Positions 42,579-50,727 of a stretch of 64,000 bases of DNA are shown piece by piece. Location of the stretch: positions 1-64,000 of the forward strand of contig NZ_BOOF01000035.1 of the NCBI RefSeq assembly GCF_016863095.1, given 5' to 3'. Position numbers and translations under genes: made by a program. The notes under the pieces are model-generated. The model was given only the letters and a program-made list of their open reading frames with translations. It searched no databases and was not told the DNA's origin. Source of the DNA: Microbispora siamensis. GTDB taxonomy: Bacteria > Actinomycetota > Actinomycetes > Streptosporangiales > Streptosporangiaceae. Every line of letters starts with the position of its first letter. The stretch's first letter is position 1.

Positions 42579-43067
42579 TCAGCCGATGGCGGCGTCGACG
42601 GCGCGTTCGAATGGCTGGGAGAAGCCCAGCCGCGCGGCGATGCTGGACAGGACCTCGTCGGGCAGCAGGTCGAGGTCGCCGGACAGCGCGCCCAGCTCCA
42701 TCTCGTCGAGCCCGAGGTCGGCGAAGATGGACAGGTCCCCGGCGGGAAGCACGCTGTCGAGCTCCTCCTCCTCCGGCACGGGCACGTCGAGGTATTCGAG
42801 GACCTGCTGCGCCAGCGGCCACTCCCAGGCGGCCGTGATGTCCGAGAGGAAGACGTCCACCTGCTCGCCGAAGACCCGTAACGCCACGAAGAAGTCATCC
42901 CCTACGGCGACCATGCCAATCGTGGTTCCCATGCTGGGGGTCTGGCGAAGGGCGTGAATGAGTCCGTCCAGATCGGAGGTCAGCGCCACCGGGAGCATCT
43001 CCGCCTCCCAGCGGTCCTCCTCGCGATAGACGACGATGGCGAAGTCAAGAGTGTCCACGTCTGTCAT
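42579..43067 (-). CDS. tRNA adenosine deaminase-associated protein (second, upstream paralogue)
   Basis: A 162-residue protein with the same plan as its neighbour: [20 protein letters not shown], a middle [33 protein letters not shown], and an acidic C-terminus ([40 protein letters not shown]). The endings LPADILSLIAERLGF and [15 protein letters not shown] of the two genes align well, so they look like an old tandem duplication. ATG 43067 has GGGGAAG five bases upstream. It is 15 bp from its paralogue and divergent from upp across 138 bp. Confidence 0.83.
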   Translation of the reverse strand: MTDVDTLDFAIVVYREEDRWEAEMLPVALTSDLDGLIHALRQTPSMGTTIGMVAVGDDFFVALRVFGEQVDVFLSDITAAWEWPLAQQVLEYLDVPVPEEEELDSVLPAGDLSIFADLGLDEMELGALSGDLDLLPDEVLSSIAARLGFSQPFERAVDAAIG

Positions 43068-43205
43068 CGTCTTCCCCACCGCACGCTCTTCACGCAGGCA
43101 ATGGTCGCAGAATCGGAGGCGTACCGTACGGCTCTCACTCCAAATCGTGATCAAAGACTCAGCCGACGTCGAGGGTTTGCCCAGGAGACGGTAACTTCTC
43201 TACCC

Positions 43206-43844
43206 ATGGAGACCCTCGTCGTCGACCACCCGCTCGTCGCCCACAAGCTCACCACTCTCCGCGACGTGCGGACCGACTCGCCGACGTTCCGCCGCCTGGC
43301 CGACGAGCTGGTCACGCTGCTCGCCTACGAGGCCACCAGGGACGTCCGGGTCACCGACGTGACGGTCGACACACCGCTCGCCCCCGCCCACGGCGTACGG
43401 CTGGCGCGCCCCGCGCCGCTCGTGGTGCCGATCCTGCGCGCGGGGCTGGGCATGCTCGACGGGATGACCCGGCTCCTGCCGACCGCAGAGGTGGGCTTCC
43501 TCGGGATGATCCGCGACGAGTCCACGCTCAAGGCCCAGACCTACGCCACGCGGCTGCCCGAGGACCTGTCCGGCCGGCAGTGCTACGTGCTCGACCCGAT
43601 GCTCGCGACGGGCGGGACCCTCGCCGCGGCGATCCACTTCCTGTTCGACCGCGGCGCGCGGGACGTCACCGCGATCTGCCTGCTGGCCGCCCCGGAGGGC
43701 ATCGCGTACCTGGACGAGGCGTTCCGCGGCGGCGACCGGCCGATCCGGGTGGTGACGGCCGCCCTCGACGAACGGCTGAACGAGAACGGCTACATCGTGC
43801 CCGGCCTCGGCGACGCCGGCGACCGCCTGTACGGCGTGGTCTGA
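43206..43844 (+). CDS. upp: Uracil phosphoribosyltransferase
   Basis: A 212-residue salvage enzyme that makes UMP from uracil and PRPP. The PRPP loop is [18 protein letters not shown] near 125, [10 protein letters not shown] is the conserved dimer and phosphate segment, and the C-terminal uracil-binding end is [21 protein letters not shown] 43206 fits the family length; no ribosome site is close, so it may be leaderless. It is divergent from the tRNA-deaminase-associated pair, an order often kept in actinomycetes. Confidence 0.97.
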   Translation: METLVVDHPLVAHKLTTLRDVRTDSPTFRRLADELVTLLAYEATRDVRVTDVTVDTPLAPAHGVRLARPAPLVVPILRAGLGMLDGMTRLLPTAEVGFLGMIRDESTLKAQTYATRLPEDLSGRQCYVLDPMLATGGTLAAAIHFLFDRGARDVTAICLLAAPEGIAYLDEAFRGGDRPIRVVTAALDERLNENGYIVPGLGDAGDRLYGVV

Positions 43845-44003
43845 TTTCCCCCAGGGTCTGATTCCCCGGGGTCTGATTTCCCTTCCTCTCCGCGTGGTCC
43901 GTCCGCATCTCACCTCTGGTTACACTGCGCGCCCGATAGGGTACGCACTGTGATGACGACGTCACCTCGCGCTCTCGCGAGCGGCGCGCCACCAGGGAGA
44001 GCG

Positions 44004-44222
44004 ATGATCCAGCATCCGGCCGGCGAGCACTACGAACAGCTCGAGGCCCTGCTCAGGGACGAGTTCGCGGGGGTGCATCCTCCCGCGACGGTGACCCGGT
44101 GCGTTCAGGCCGCCCACCACGGCGCCATCGAGGTCACCGGACACGCGCACCCCGCGCTGGTCGAGCGCATCGCACGCAAGCACCTGCGGGTCCTGGCGAC
44201 CGCCGCGGCGGAGCGAGGCTGA
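44004..44222 (+). CDS. Small helical protein, possible three-helix-bundle dimerisation domain
   Basis: A 72-residue protein, MIQHPAGEHYEQLEALLRDE, then TVTRCVQAAHHGAIEVTGHA and HPALVERIARKHLRVLATAA. Three amphipathic helices with the VERIARKHL ending resemble the small actinobacterial three-helix-bundle dimerisation proteins, which I know only by name. GGGAGAGCG precedes the ATG. An in-frame GTG/ATG at 43950 would add 18 residues. The gene stands alone between upp and the small membrane peptide. Confidence 0.6.
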   Translation: MIQHPAGEHYEQLEALLRDEFAGVHPPATVTRCVQAAHHGAIEVTGHAHPALVERIARKHLRVLATAAAERG

Positions 44223-44260
44223 CGCCGTCGCGATCACGAAACCCGTTGGCGGTTCGCCGC

Positions 44261-44288
44261 TTTACCAAACGGGGCGTCTGGGTAATGT
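44261..44288 (+). promoter_or_regulatory. Leaderless promoter of the 58-aa peptide and PH-domain genes
   Basis: TTTACC (44261-44266), a 16-bp spacer, TAATGT (44283-44288), then seven bases to ATG 44296. No ribosome site occurs before that ATG, which fits a leaderless transcript. Confidence 0.5.
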
Positions 44289-44295
44289 ATTGGTC

Positions 44296-44472
44296 ATGGG
44301 AGTGGTGACGGCGGTGCAGGCGAAGAAAGTCATCAAGTGGACGCTCATCGTGTCGGCGGGTTTCTATCTGCTCACGAGACCGATTGACGCGGCCCACACG
44401 GTCCACGGGGCCTTCAACGGCATCGTCAGCGCGGCCGACTCGATGGCGCAGTTCTTCGCCACCCTGACATGA
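44296..44472 (+). CDS. Single-pass membrane peptide (58 aa)
   Basis: A 58-residue protein, MGVVTAVQAKKVIKWTLIVS, then AGFYLLTRPIDAAHTVHGAF and NGIVSAADSMAQFFATLT. Residues about 10-28 form one membrane helix; the rest is an amphipathic helix. The TGA overlaps the ATG of the PH-domain gene (ATGA), so the two are translated together, which supports a real small gene. I cannot assign a function; it may be a subunit or anchor for the PH protein. Confidence 0.72.
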   Translation: MGVVTAVQAKKVIKWTLIVSAGFYLLTRPIDAAHTVHGAFNGIVSAADSMAQFFATLT

Positions 44473-44999
44473 GACTTGTGACCCACGGGGATTCGGCCCC
44501 GTCGTCGGTCAACCGTTACCTCCTCCCCCACGAACACCAAGTCATCATGGTCCGGCGCCATCCCGCCGTTCTCCTGCGCCCGGTCGCCGAGATCTTTGGT
44601 GGGCTCATCCTCGCCGGAGTCCTCAGCAAGTTCCTGAGCGACAACGGTGCGAGCCAGGCCCTCGCCCTCGTCTGGTGGGCCTGGCTCCTCCTGCTTGTTC
44701 GATTCGTCTGGAAGGTCGCGGAGTGGTCGGTCGACTACTTCGTCGTCACCTCCCAGCGCATGCTTCTCACGACGGGCCTCATCACGCGCAAGGTCGCGAT
44801 GATGCCCCTGAGCAAGGTCACCGACATGAGCTTCCAGCGCTCGCTCCTCGGCCGCATGCTCGGCTATGGCGAGTTCGTGATGGAGTCGGCCGGCCAGGAT
44901 CAGGCCCTGCGTACCGTCCCCCACATCCCCTATCCGGAGACCTTGTACCTCGAGGTCTGCCAGATGATCTTCCCCAGCAAGGACGGGGACGACGACTGA
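44469..44999 (+). CDS. Bacterial PH-domain membrane protein
   Basis: A 176-residue protein. After a short hydrophilic start (NRYLLPHEHQVIMVRRHPAV) come two membrane helices (PVAEIFGGLILAGVLSKFL, ALALVWWAWLLLLVRFVW). A YdbS/bPH_2-type domain follows: VDYFVVTSQRMLLTTGLITR, then KVAMMPLSKVTDMSFQRSLL and GRMLGYGEFVMESAG. The FVVTSQR and KVTDM blocks are the family hallmark. The tail is acidic (SKDGDDD). The role is unknown; such proteins are membrane-linked. Coupled to the 58-residue peptide upstream and followed by an HTH-TPR regulator. Confidence 0.88.
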   Translation: MRLVTHGDSAPSSVNRYLLPHEHQVIMVRRHPAVLLRPVAEIFGGLILAGVLSKFLSDNGASQALALVWWAWLLLLVRFVWKVAEWSVDYFVVTSQRMLLTTGLITRKVAMMPLSKVTDMSFQRSLLGRMLGYGEFVMESAGQDQALRTVPHIPYPETLYLEVCQMIFPSKDGDDD

Positions 45000-45137
45000 C
45001 CGACGGCGGCCCGTCCGTTATCTCGACACCGTGATCGAACCTTCATCGTCGTGATTCTTGACGGAGGGTTACACGATTCGGTCGCTTCGTGCCATTATGG
45101 CGACACTATTGACCCTTCCCCCGCCCTGAGAGACCAG

Positions 45138-46460
45138 ATGCCGAGTCAGGGAACCATCGGCGACCGCGTCCGCGGATTGCGGTTGAGCAGGCGCATGTCA
45201 CAGGCCCAGTTGGCCGGACCCGACCTGTCCGACAGTTACGTCTCATTGATTGAGTCCGGAAAGCGGACGCCCACACCGGTCGTTGCCCGGCTGCTCGCCG
45301 AGCGGCTCGGTTGCACCACCGAGTTCCTGCTCCACGGGATAGAACCCCGGCAGCGCATCGACACCGAGCTCGGCCTCCGACATGCCGAGCTCGAGCTGTA
45401 TCACGGCGATCCCGCCGTGGCGGCCGACCGCTTCGGCGAGATCGTCAAGGCGGCGGGTGAGGACAACGCGATGCTGGCCGCCCACGCGCGGCTCGGTGTG
45501 GCGCGGGCGCTGGAGGCCCAGGGCCGCGTCGGCCGGGCCGTCGAGGCGTACGAGCGGCTGCGCCGCGAGGCCGCAGCGCACCCCGAGCGCCTCGCCGACC
45601 TGCCGCTGACGGTCGCGCTGTGCCGTTGCTACCAGCGGGCCGGCGACCGCCTGCGGGCGCGCGACCTCGGCGCCAACGCGCTCGGCCAGATCGACCGGCT
45701 CGGCGTGATCGAGGGCGAGCTGGCCATCGAGCTGGCGCTGGCGCTGGTGGAGGCCGAGACCGGCCTGCCGTACGTCGAGCGGGTGCTGTCGACCGCAGGC
45801 CCGGCGCGCGCGAGCGACCGCAGCGCGGAGATCCTCGCGCTGTGGCAGGCCAGCGTCACGGCGGCCGAAGGCGAGGACTCGGCCCTGGCCGTGCAGCTCG
45901 CCGAGGACGCCCTCGCGGCGGGCCGTCCGGCCCGGATCGCCGTGCGGCGCGCCCGCATCGCGATGCACTGGGCTCGTATCACCGCGGCGGATCCCGAAGG
46001 CGCCGATTTGGACCGAGCCAACGACCTCGCGAAGTCCGCGGCGGACGTCTTCGCGGGCTTCCCGGCCGAACGGCAGGAGCACGCGCGGAGCCTCGTGGTG
46101 CTGAGTTTCGTACGGTTCCGGACCGGAGACGCGGAATCCGCAGCCGAACTCGCCGGTCAGGCACTGGATCTGTTGGACGGCGCCAAGGGGACCATCGCGG
46201 CGAGCGCGAACATGGTTCTCGCCGAGATCGCGTTGGCACGGTCCGAAGATCCGGTTGCCGCGCTGGACCGGGCCCACGACCTGCTGGACGGCGAGGCGCA
46301 CGACCGGGAGACCGCCCGGGCCTGGCGCATGCTCGGCGACCTGTGGGGCCAGGCCGGTGCCCTCGACCGGCAGACAGGGGCATATCGTAGAGCCCTGGAA
46401 GCGGTCGGAATCCGCGTGAACATACCGGGCTCCATGACCACTACGGTGCTCGCTCGATAG
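45138..46460 (+). CDS. XRE-type HTH regulator with TPR domain
   Basis: A 440-residue regulator. Residues about 8-65 are a Cro/C1 HTH (IGDRVRGLRLSRRMSQAQLA, GPDLSDSYVSLIESGKRTPT). Residues 85-430 are TPR-like helical repeats (AAHARLGVARALEAQGRVGR, DRETARAWRMLGDLWGQAGA). This layout occurs in actinomycete developmental regulators and peptide- or partner-controlled switches. ATG 45138 is used, with weak GAGAGACC ahead; the frame opens 29 codons earlier without family similarity. The 138-bp leader contains TTGACG at about 45058 but no matching -10 box. Confidence 0.86.
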   Translation: MPSQGTIGDRVRGLRLSRRMSQAQLAGPDLSDSYVSLIESGKRTPTPVVARLLAERLGCTTEFLLHGIEPRQRIDTELGLRHAELELYHGDPAVAADRFGEIVKAAGEDNAMLAAHARLGVARALEAQGRVGRAVEAYERLRREAAAHPERLADLPLTVALCRCYQRAGDRLRARDLGANALGQIDRLGVIEGELAIELALALVEAETGLPYVERVLSTAGPARASDRSAEILALWQASVTAAEGEDSALAVQLAEDALAAGRPARIAVRRARIAMHWARITAADPEGADLDRANDLAKSAADVFAGFPAERQEHARSLVVLSFVRFRTGDAESAAELAGQALDLLDGAKGTIAASANMVLAEIALARSEDPVAALDRAHDLLDGEAHDRETARAWRMLGDLWGQAGALDRQTGAYRRALEAVGIRVNIPGSMTTTVLAR

Positions 46461-46522
46461 CCTCCTGGGGCTCCGGACTTGTTCTGGAGGCTCTGGAATA
46501 ATGAGGGTCTACCACTCATTCC

Positions 46523-46535
46523 ATCATCGGATGAT
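46523..46535. promoter_or_regulatory. Palindrome upstream of the FCD-GntR gene
   Basis: ATCATC-G-GATGAT, flanked by CC and TGG, lies 22 bp before the GTG start. FadR/FCD regulators often bind short palindromes at their own promoters, so autoregulation is inferred. Confidence 0.45.
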
Positions 46536-46557
46536 TGGCAACCCAAAGGAGGCTGAC

Positions 46558-47247
46558 GTGAGCCTGCGGACGGCGCAGCGGGCGTCTCTCGTGGACCAGG
46601 TGATCGACCAGCTCAAGGAGCAGATCACCTCCGGCTCCTGGCAGATGAATGCCAAGATTCCCACCGAGACCGTGCTCGCCGAGCACCTCGGAGTCGGCAG
46701 GAACACCGTCCGTGAGGCGGTCCGCGCGCTGACCCACGCCGGACTGCTGGAGTGCCGCCAGGGCGACGGCACGTACGTGCGGGCCACCAGCGAGCTGTCG
46801 GGTGCGATGGCCAGGCGACTGCGCGCGGCCGAGCAGCTGGAGATCCTGGAGGTCCGGCGCGCCCTCGAGGTCGAGGCGGCCCGGCTCGCCGCGACGCGGC
46901 GGACCGACGAGGACGTCGCGTCCATCGAGGCCGCGCTGGCCGAGCGCGAGAAGGCATGGTCGGACGGCGATCCCGACGCGTTCGTCGAGGCCGACCTCGC
47001 CTTCCACGTGGCGGTCGTCGAGGCCACGCACAACCGGGTGCTGATCGACCTCTACGTCGACTTCTCCGCGGCACTGCGGGCGAGCATCGCGGCGGCCGGC
47101 GGCTCCCTGGAGCAGAACTACATCCCCCACGACGCGATCGTGCGCGCGATCGCCGCCGGCGACGCCACCGCGGCGGAGCGGGCCGGTCACGCGTGCATGG
47201 AGCACATCCTCATCGCCCTCACCGACTCGGCCACCCTCACCTCCTGA
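46558..47247 (+). CDS. GntR family regulator with FCD domain
   Basis: A 229-residue FadR-subfamily regulator. The winged helix is VDQVIDQLKEQITSGSW then KIPTETVLAEHLGVGRNTVR and EAVRALTHAGLLECRQGDGT. The FCD domain (residues about 85-225) carries the metal ligands: Asp/His in ADLAFHVAVVEATHN, with later His residues in YIPHDAIVRAI and GHACMEH. Its ligands are usually organic acids. GTG 46558 has a perfect AAAGGAGG six bases upstream. A palindrome at 46523 is the likely operator. No metabolic target gene is adjacent. Confidence 0.92.
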   Translation: MSLRTAQRASLVDQVIDQLKEQITSGSWQMNAKIPTETVLAEHLGVGRNTVREAVRALTHAGLLECRQGDGTYVRATSELSGAMARRLRAAEQLEILEVRRALEVEAARLAATRRTDEDVASIEAALAEREKAWSDGDPDAFVEADLAFHVAVVEATHNRVLIDLYVDFSAALRASIAAAGGSLEQNYIPHDAIVRAIAAGDATAAERAGHACMEHILIALTDSATLTS

Positions 47248-47300
47248 GCCCCCCGCCCGGCGGGTCCGTCTCGAACGGCACCCGCGGGCGCGAGCAGGGC

Positions 47301-48392
47301 TCAGCCGAGCCGCAGGGACATGACGAGATAGCGGAAGCCGGGGTCCTCGCCCTCGTCGGTGATCAGCGCGGGACGGGTCGGCGAATCCAAGTGGATGCGC
47401 GCTCGCTCGGTCCCGACGCCCGCCAGCCCGTCGAGCAGGAAGTGGGGCTGGAAGGCGATCTGGATGTCCGGACCCTCCAGCTCGGCGTCGACGACCTCCG
47501 CGCCCCTGCCGATGTCACCACCCCCGGCCTGGATCAGCACCTGTCCCTGGGAGAACGACAGCCGGACCGCGGCGTTGCGCTCGGCGACCAGCACGACGCG
47601 CTTGACGGCCTCCACGAACGGCCCCACCTCCACGTCGGCGTGGATCGTCCACTCCGCGGTCAGCCGGGACCGGTAGTCGATGAACTGGTCGTCCAGCAGG
47701 CGCACGGTGGTCGTGCGCCCCTGACTCTCGAAACCCGCCACGTTGTCGCCCAGGCCGATCGCCACCTCGCCGCCGCGCAGCGATCGGGCCACCTCGACCA
47801 GCACCCGCGCCGGCACGACCACGCCGTGCCGCGCGTCCTGCCGCTCCGGATGCCACAGGAACTCGCTCGCGGCGATGCGGTAGCGGTCGGTGGCGGCCAT
47901 CGACACCCGCACGCCCTCGATGTCCACACGGATGCCCGTCAGCATGGGCAGCGTGTCGTCGCGGCTCGCGGCGGCGGCCACCTGCCCGACCGCGGTGGCG
48001 AAGGCGCCGCCGCCCACGGCGCCGACCTTCTGCGGCATCGGCGGCATCGCGGGGAAGTCCTCGTCCGGCATCGTGATCAGCCCGAACTCCGCGCTGCCAC
48101 AGGTGAGCACCGCCTCCGACCCGCTTCTGACGATCTCGACGGGCCGGGCGGGCAGGCTCCGGGTGATCTCGGCCAGGACCTTCCCCGGGATCAGCACCCG
48201 CCCCGGCTCGGCGACGTCGGCCTCGACGTCGGCACGGGCCGAGACGTCGTAGTCGAAGGCGGACACCCGCAGGTCGTCGCCCGCCTCCAGCAGCAGGCCC
48301 GCGAGAACGGGCACGGCGGGCCGGGCGGGCAACACCCGGGCGGCCCACGCCACCGCGTCGGCCAGAACGTCGCGGTTAACCTGGAATTTCAT
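47301..48392 (-). CDS. DNA polymerase III beta subunit homologue (sliding clamp)
   Basis: A 363-residue three-domain clamp protein: MKFQVNRDVLADAVAWAARV at the start, PVLAGLLLEAGDDLRVSAFD, a mid-domain FATAVGQVAAAASRDDTLPM and LTGIRVDIEGVRVSMAATDR, and the end DPGFRYLVMSLRLG. The final MSLRLG corresponds to the conserved MP(V/M)RL end that lines the partner pocket. None of dnaA, recF or gyrB is nearby, so this is probably not the oriC copy but a second clamp, as in several actinomycetes. ATG 48392 follows AGGAGG. The neighbours are regulators, which gives no clue to a specialised role. Confidence 0.9.
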   Translation of the reverse strand: MKFQVNRDVLADAVAWAARVLPARPAVPVLAGLLLEAGDDLRVSAFDYDVSARADVEADVAEPGRVLIPGKVLAEITRSLPARPVEIVRSGSEAVLTCGSAEFGLITMPDEDFPAMPPMPQKVGAVGGGAFATAVGQVAAAASRDDTLPMLTGIRVDIEGVRVSMAATDRYRIAASEFLWHPERQDARHGVVVPARVLVEVARSLRGGEVAIGLGDNVAGFESQGRTTTVRLLDDQFIDYRSRLTAEWTIHADVEVGPFVEAVKRVVLVAERNAAVRLSFSQGQVLIQAGGGDIGRGAEVVDAELEGPDIQIAFQPHFLLDGLAGVGTERARIHLDSPTRPALITDEGEDPGFRYLVMSLRLG

Positions 48393-48460
48393 CCCGACCT
48401 CCTGCCTGCGCCACGACTCGACCTCAAAAGTAGCGGCCGGCACCGACAATCCGGCCGGTT

Positions 48461-49108
48461 CTACTTGCTGTTCAGGAAGGCGAGCACGGCGAGGACGCGG
48501 CGGTTGTCGTCGTCGGAGGGCGCCAGGCCGAGCTTGGTGAAGATGCTCGCCGTGTGCTTGCCCACCGCGCTGTCGCTGAGGAACAGCCGCTGCCCGATCG
48601 CGGCGTTCGACCTGCCCTCGGCCATCAGTTCCAGCACCTCCCGCTCCCGCGGAGTGAGCCGGCCGAGCGGTTCGTTGCGCGCGTTGCTCGCCAGGAGCCG
48701 GGCGATCACCTCGGGGTCCATGGCCGTCCCTCCGGCCGCGACCCTGCGTACGGCGTCGACGAACTGCTCGCCGTTGAACACCCGGTCCTTCAGCAGGTAG
48801 CCGACGCCGCCGGACCCGTCGGCCAGCAACTCCCTGGCGTACAGCTGCTCGACGTGCTGGGAGAGCACGAGGACCGGCAGGCCGGGCACCTGTCGCCGCG
48901 CGGCCAGGGCGGCCTGCAGCCCCTCGTCGGTGAAGGTCGGCGGGAGCCGCACGTCCACGACGGCCACGTCGGGACGCTCGCCGACCAGGGCGGCGAGCAG
49001 CTCCGGGCCGGACTCGACCGCCGCGACCACCTCGAAGCCGTGCGCGCGCAGCAGGGCGACCAGGCCCTCCCGCAGCAGGTGCAGGTCCTCGGCCAGCACT
49101 ACCCGCAC
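48461..49108 (-). CDS. NarL/LuxR-type response regulator
   Basis: A 215-residue response regulator. The receiver starts VRVVLAEDLHLLREGLVALL, the phospho-acceptor Asp lies in VAVVDVRLPPTFTDEG near 53, and VLVLSQHVEQ and GYLLKDRV hold the conserved Ser and Lys. The LuxR HTH is LTPREREVLELMAEGRSNAA then IGQRLFLSDSAVGKHTASIF. GTG 49108 has GGAGGG six bases upstream and lies within the kinase 3' end (10-bp overlap). It is the partner of the kinase at 49099-50595, and an ABC-2 exporter is divergent. Confidence 0.95.
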   Translation of the reverse strand: MRVVLAEDLHLLREGLVALLRAHGFEVVAAVESGPELLAALVGERPDVAVVDVRLPPTFTDEGLQAALAARRQVPGLPVLVLSQHVEQLYARELLADGSGGVGYLLKDRVFNGEQFVDAVRRVAAGGTAMDPEVIARLLASNARNEPLGRLTPREREVLELMAEGRSNAAIGQRLFLSDSAVGKHTASIFTKLGLAPSDDDNRRVLAVLAFLNSK

Positions 49109-50595
49109 GCGCCGCCCTCCGCTTCCCTGGTCCGCGCCGTCGTCGCCAGCGCGACGGCCAGCAGGCCGCCGCCGAGCAGAATCATGCCCACGATGACCGG
49201 CCACTGGAAGGGCTCGGGCACGTGCAGGCCGAGGAACCAGGACTTCACCGGCGATCCCACGAGCTTCAGCACCATCGCGACCAGCCCCTGCGGGAACAGC
49301 GCGATCGGCCACAGCCCCCAGCAGAGGCGGCCGAAGTAGCGCCACGGGGTCATCGGCGCCGTCCGCACCCGGAACGCCCGGGGCAGCTCGATGAAGGCCG
49401 TGGTCGGGCCGCCCACCGGGCTGCTCACCGCGAGGACGCCGTCGAACGCCCCGAGCCTGCGCTCGATGCCGCGCAGGCCGGTGCCCTGCTCGGGGTCCGC
49501 GCCGCCGTGGCCGTCGTCGGTCACCGTCACGCGCAGCGCCGGGCCCTGCGCGCTCACGTCCACCCACGCCTCGGTCGCGTCGCCGTGCCTGGCGGCGTTG
49601 GCCAGCAGCTCGCTCACCGCGAAGTAGGCCGCAGACTCCAGCGGCGCGGAGGCGCGCTCGGGCAGGTCGACCGTGACGTGGGTGCGCAGCGGGCTGTCCA
49701 GGGCGAGAGCGCGTACGGCGTCGCCGAGGCCGCGCTCGGCCAGCACCGGGGGATGGATGCCGCGCACCAGCCGCCGGATCTCCTGCAGCGCGGTCGCCGA
49801 GGCCTCCCTCGCCTTGCCGAGCAGCGCCCGGGCCGCCTGCGGGTCGCTTTCCAGCAGTTGCTCGGCCGCGCCGATGGTCATGCCGATCGCCACCAGGCGG
49901 GCCTGGGCGCCGTCGTGCAGGTCGCGCTCGATCCGGCGCAGCTCCGCCGCCTGCGAGTCGACGGCCTCGGTGCGGGCGGCGTCCAGGCGGCTGACCCGCT
50001 GGGCCAGCCTGGCCTTCTCGGTGGGCCCCAGCAGCGCGGCGGCGACCTGGCCGTGCAGGCGCACGGCCCACGGCGCGTACCAGGGCACGACGATCACCGC
50101 GAGCAGGACCCAGACCAGGCCCAGGAGGTCGCCGCCCACCACGCGGACGAGGCCGTACGCGGTGGCGAGCAGCGGAGCGGCGGCCACGAGCCCGCTCGTC
50201 AACGGCGCGGCGAGCAGATAGGCGAAGTCGCGCCAGGTGGCGGGGTCCTTCGTCATCCAGTGCCACCGCAGGTTGAAGGCCGGGATCGTCGGCCGCTTGT
50301 ACAGCGTGCGGCCGTCGCGATACCACCCGTCGTGCTGCGGTACCGGCGGGGGCGGCTCGGGCCGGTACGGCTCGTCGATCGATATGCCCGACCAGCGCGC
50401 CGCCAGCCGGCGTTGCAGCCGGGTCACGGCCCGCGCGAGCCGTACGGCCGGGGGAAAGACGATCACCAGGCCGACCGCGAAGGTGAGCAGCACCGCCGCC
50501 AGCATCGTCAGGCCGGCGGCCAGGCCCGCCAGAGCGAGCCCGGCGAGGGCGGTGCTCCGTGCCAGGGCGGTGAGGGCCGAGCGAGCTGAGGTCAT
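49099..50595 (-). CDS. Sensor histidine kinase (HisKA_3) with extra C-terminal membrane helices
   Basis: A 498-residue kinase. Four N-terminal membrane helices occur in two pairs (LAGLTMLAAVLLTFAVGLVI and LTSGLVAAAPLLATAYGLVR regions), as in the actinobacterial sensor family. The phospho-His is in RRIERDLHDGAQARLVAIG. The HATPase domain has SELLANAARHGDA and VTDDGHGGADPEQGTGLRGI. After the ATPase, about 75 residues follow with two more hydrophobic segments (FGRLCWGLWPIALFPQGLVA and WPVIVGMILLGGGLLAVALA), which is unusual. ATG 50595. It is divergent from the ABC exporter at 50728, its probable target. Confidence 0.92.
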   Translation of the reverse strand: MTSARSALTALARSTALAGLALAGLAAGLTMLAAVLLTFAVGLVIVFPPAVRLARAVTRLQRRLAARWSGISIDEPYRPEPPPPVPQHDGWYRDGRTLYKRPTIPAFNLRWHWMTKDPATWRDFAYLLAAPLTSGLVAAAPLLATAYGLVRVVGGDLLGLVWVLLAVIVVPWYAPWAVRLHGQVAAALLGPTEKARLAQRVSRLDAARTEAVDSQAAELRRIERDLHDGAQARLVAIGMTIGAAEQLLESDPQAARALLGKAREASATALQEIRRLVRGIHPPVLAERGLGDAVRALALDSPLRTHVTVDLPERASAPLESAAYFAVSELLANAARHGDATEAWVDVSAQGPALRVTVTDDGHGGADPEQGTGLRGIERRLGAFDGVLAVSSPVGGPTTAFIELPRAFRVRTAPMTPWRYFGRLCWGLWPIALFPQGLVAMVLKLVGSPVKSWFLGLHVPEPFQWPVIVGMILLGGGLLAVALATTARTREAEGGACG

Positions 50596-50727
50596 GCCTT
50601 CAGTCTGGGGGCTGCCGCCGGGCCGGCACAGTGGCCCGAGCCGCCCGATGGGGGTGGAGAAAAGTGCACCCCCACCGGGTCCGCAGCCGCATTCCGGGCC
50701 GCCCGCCCGGTTCCTAGCGTCGTCGGC

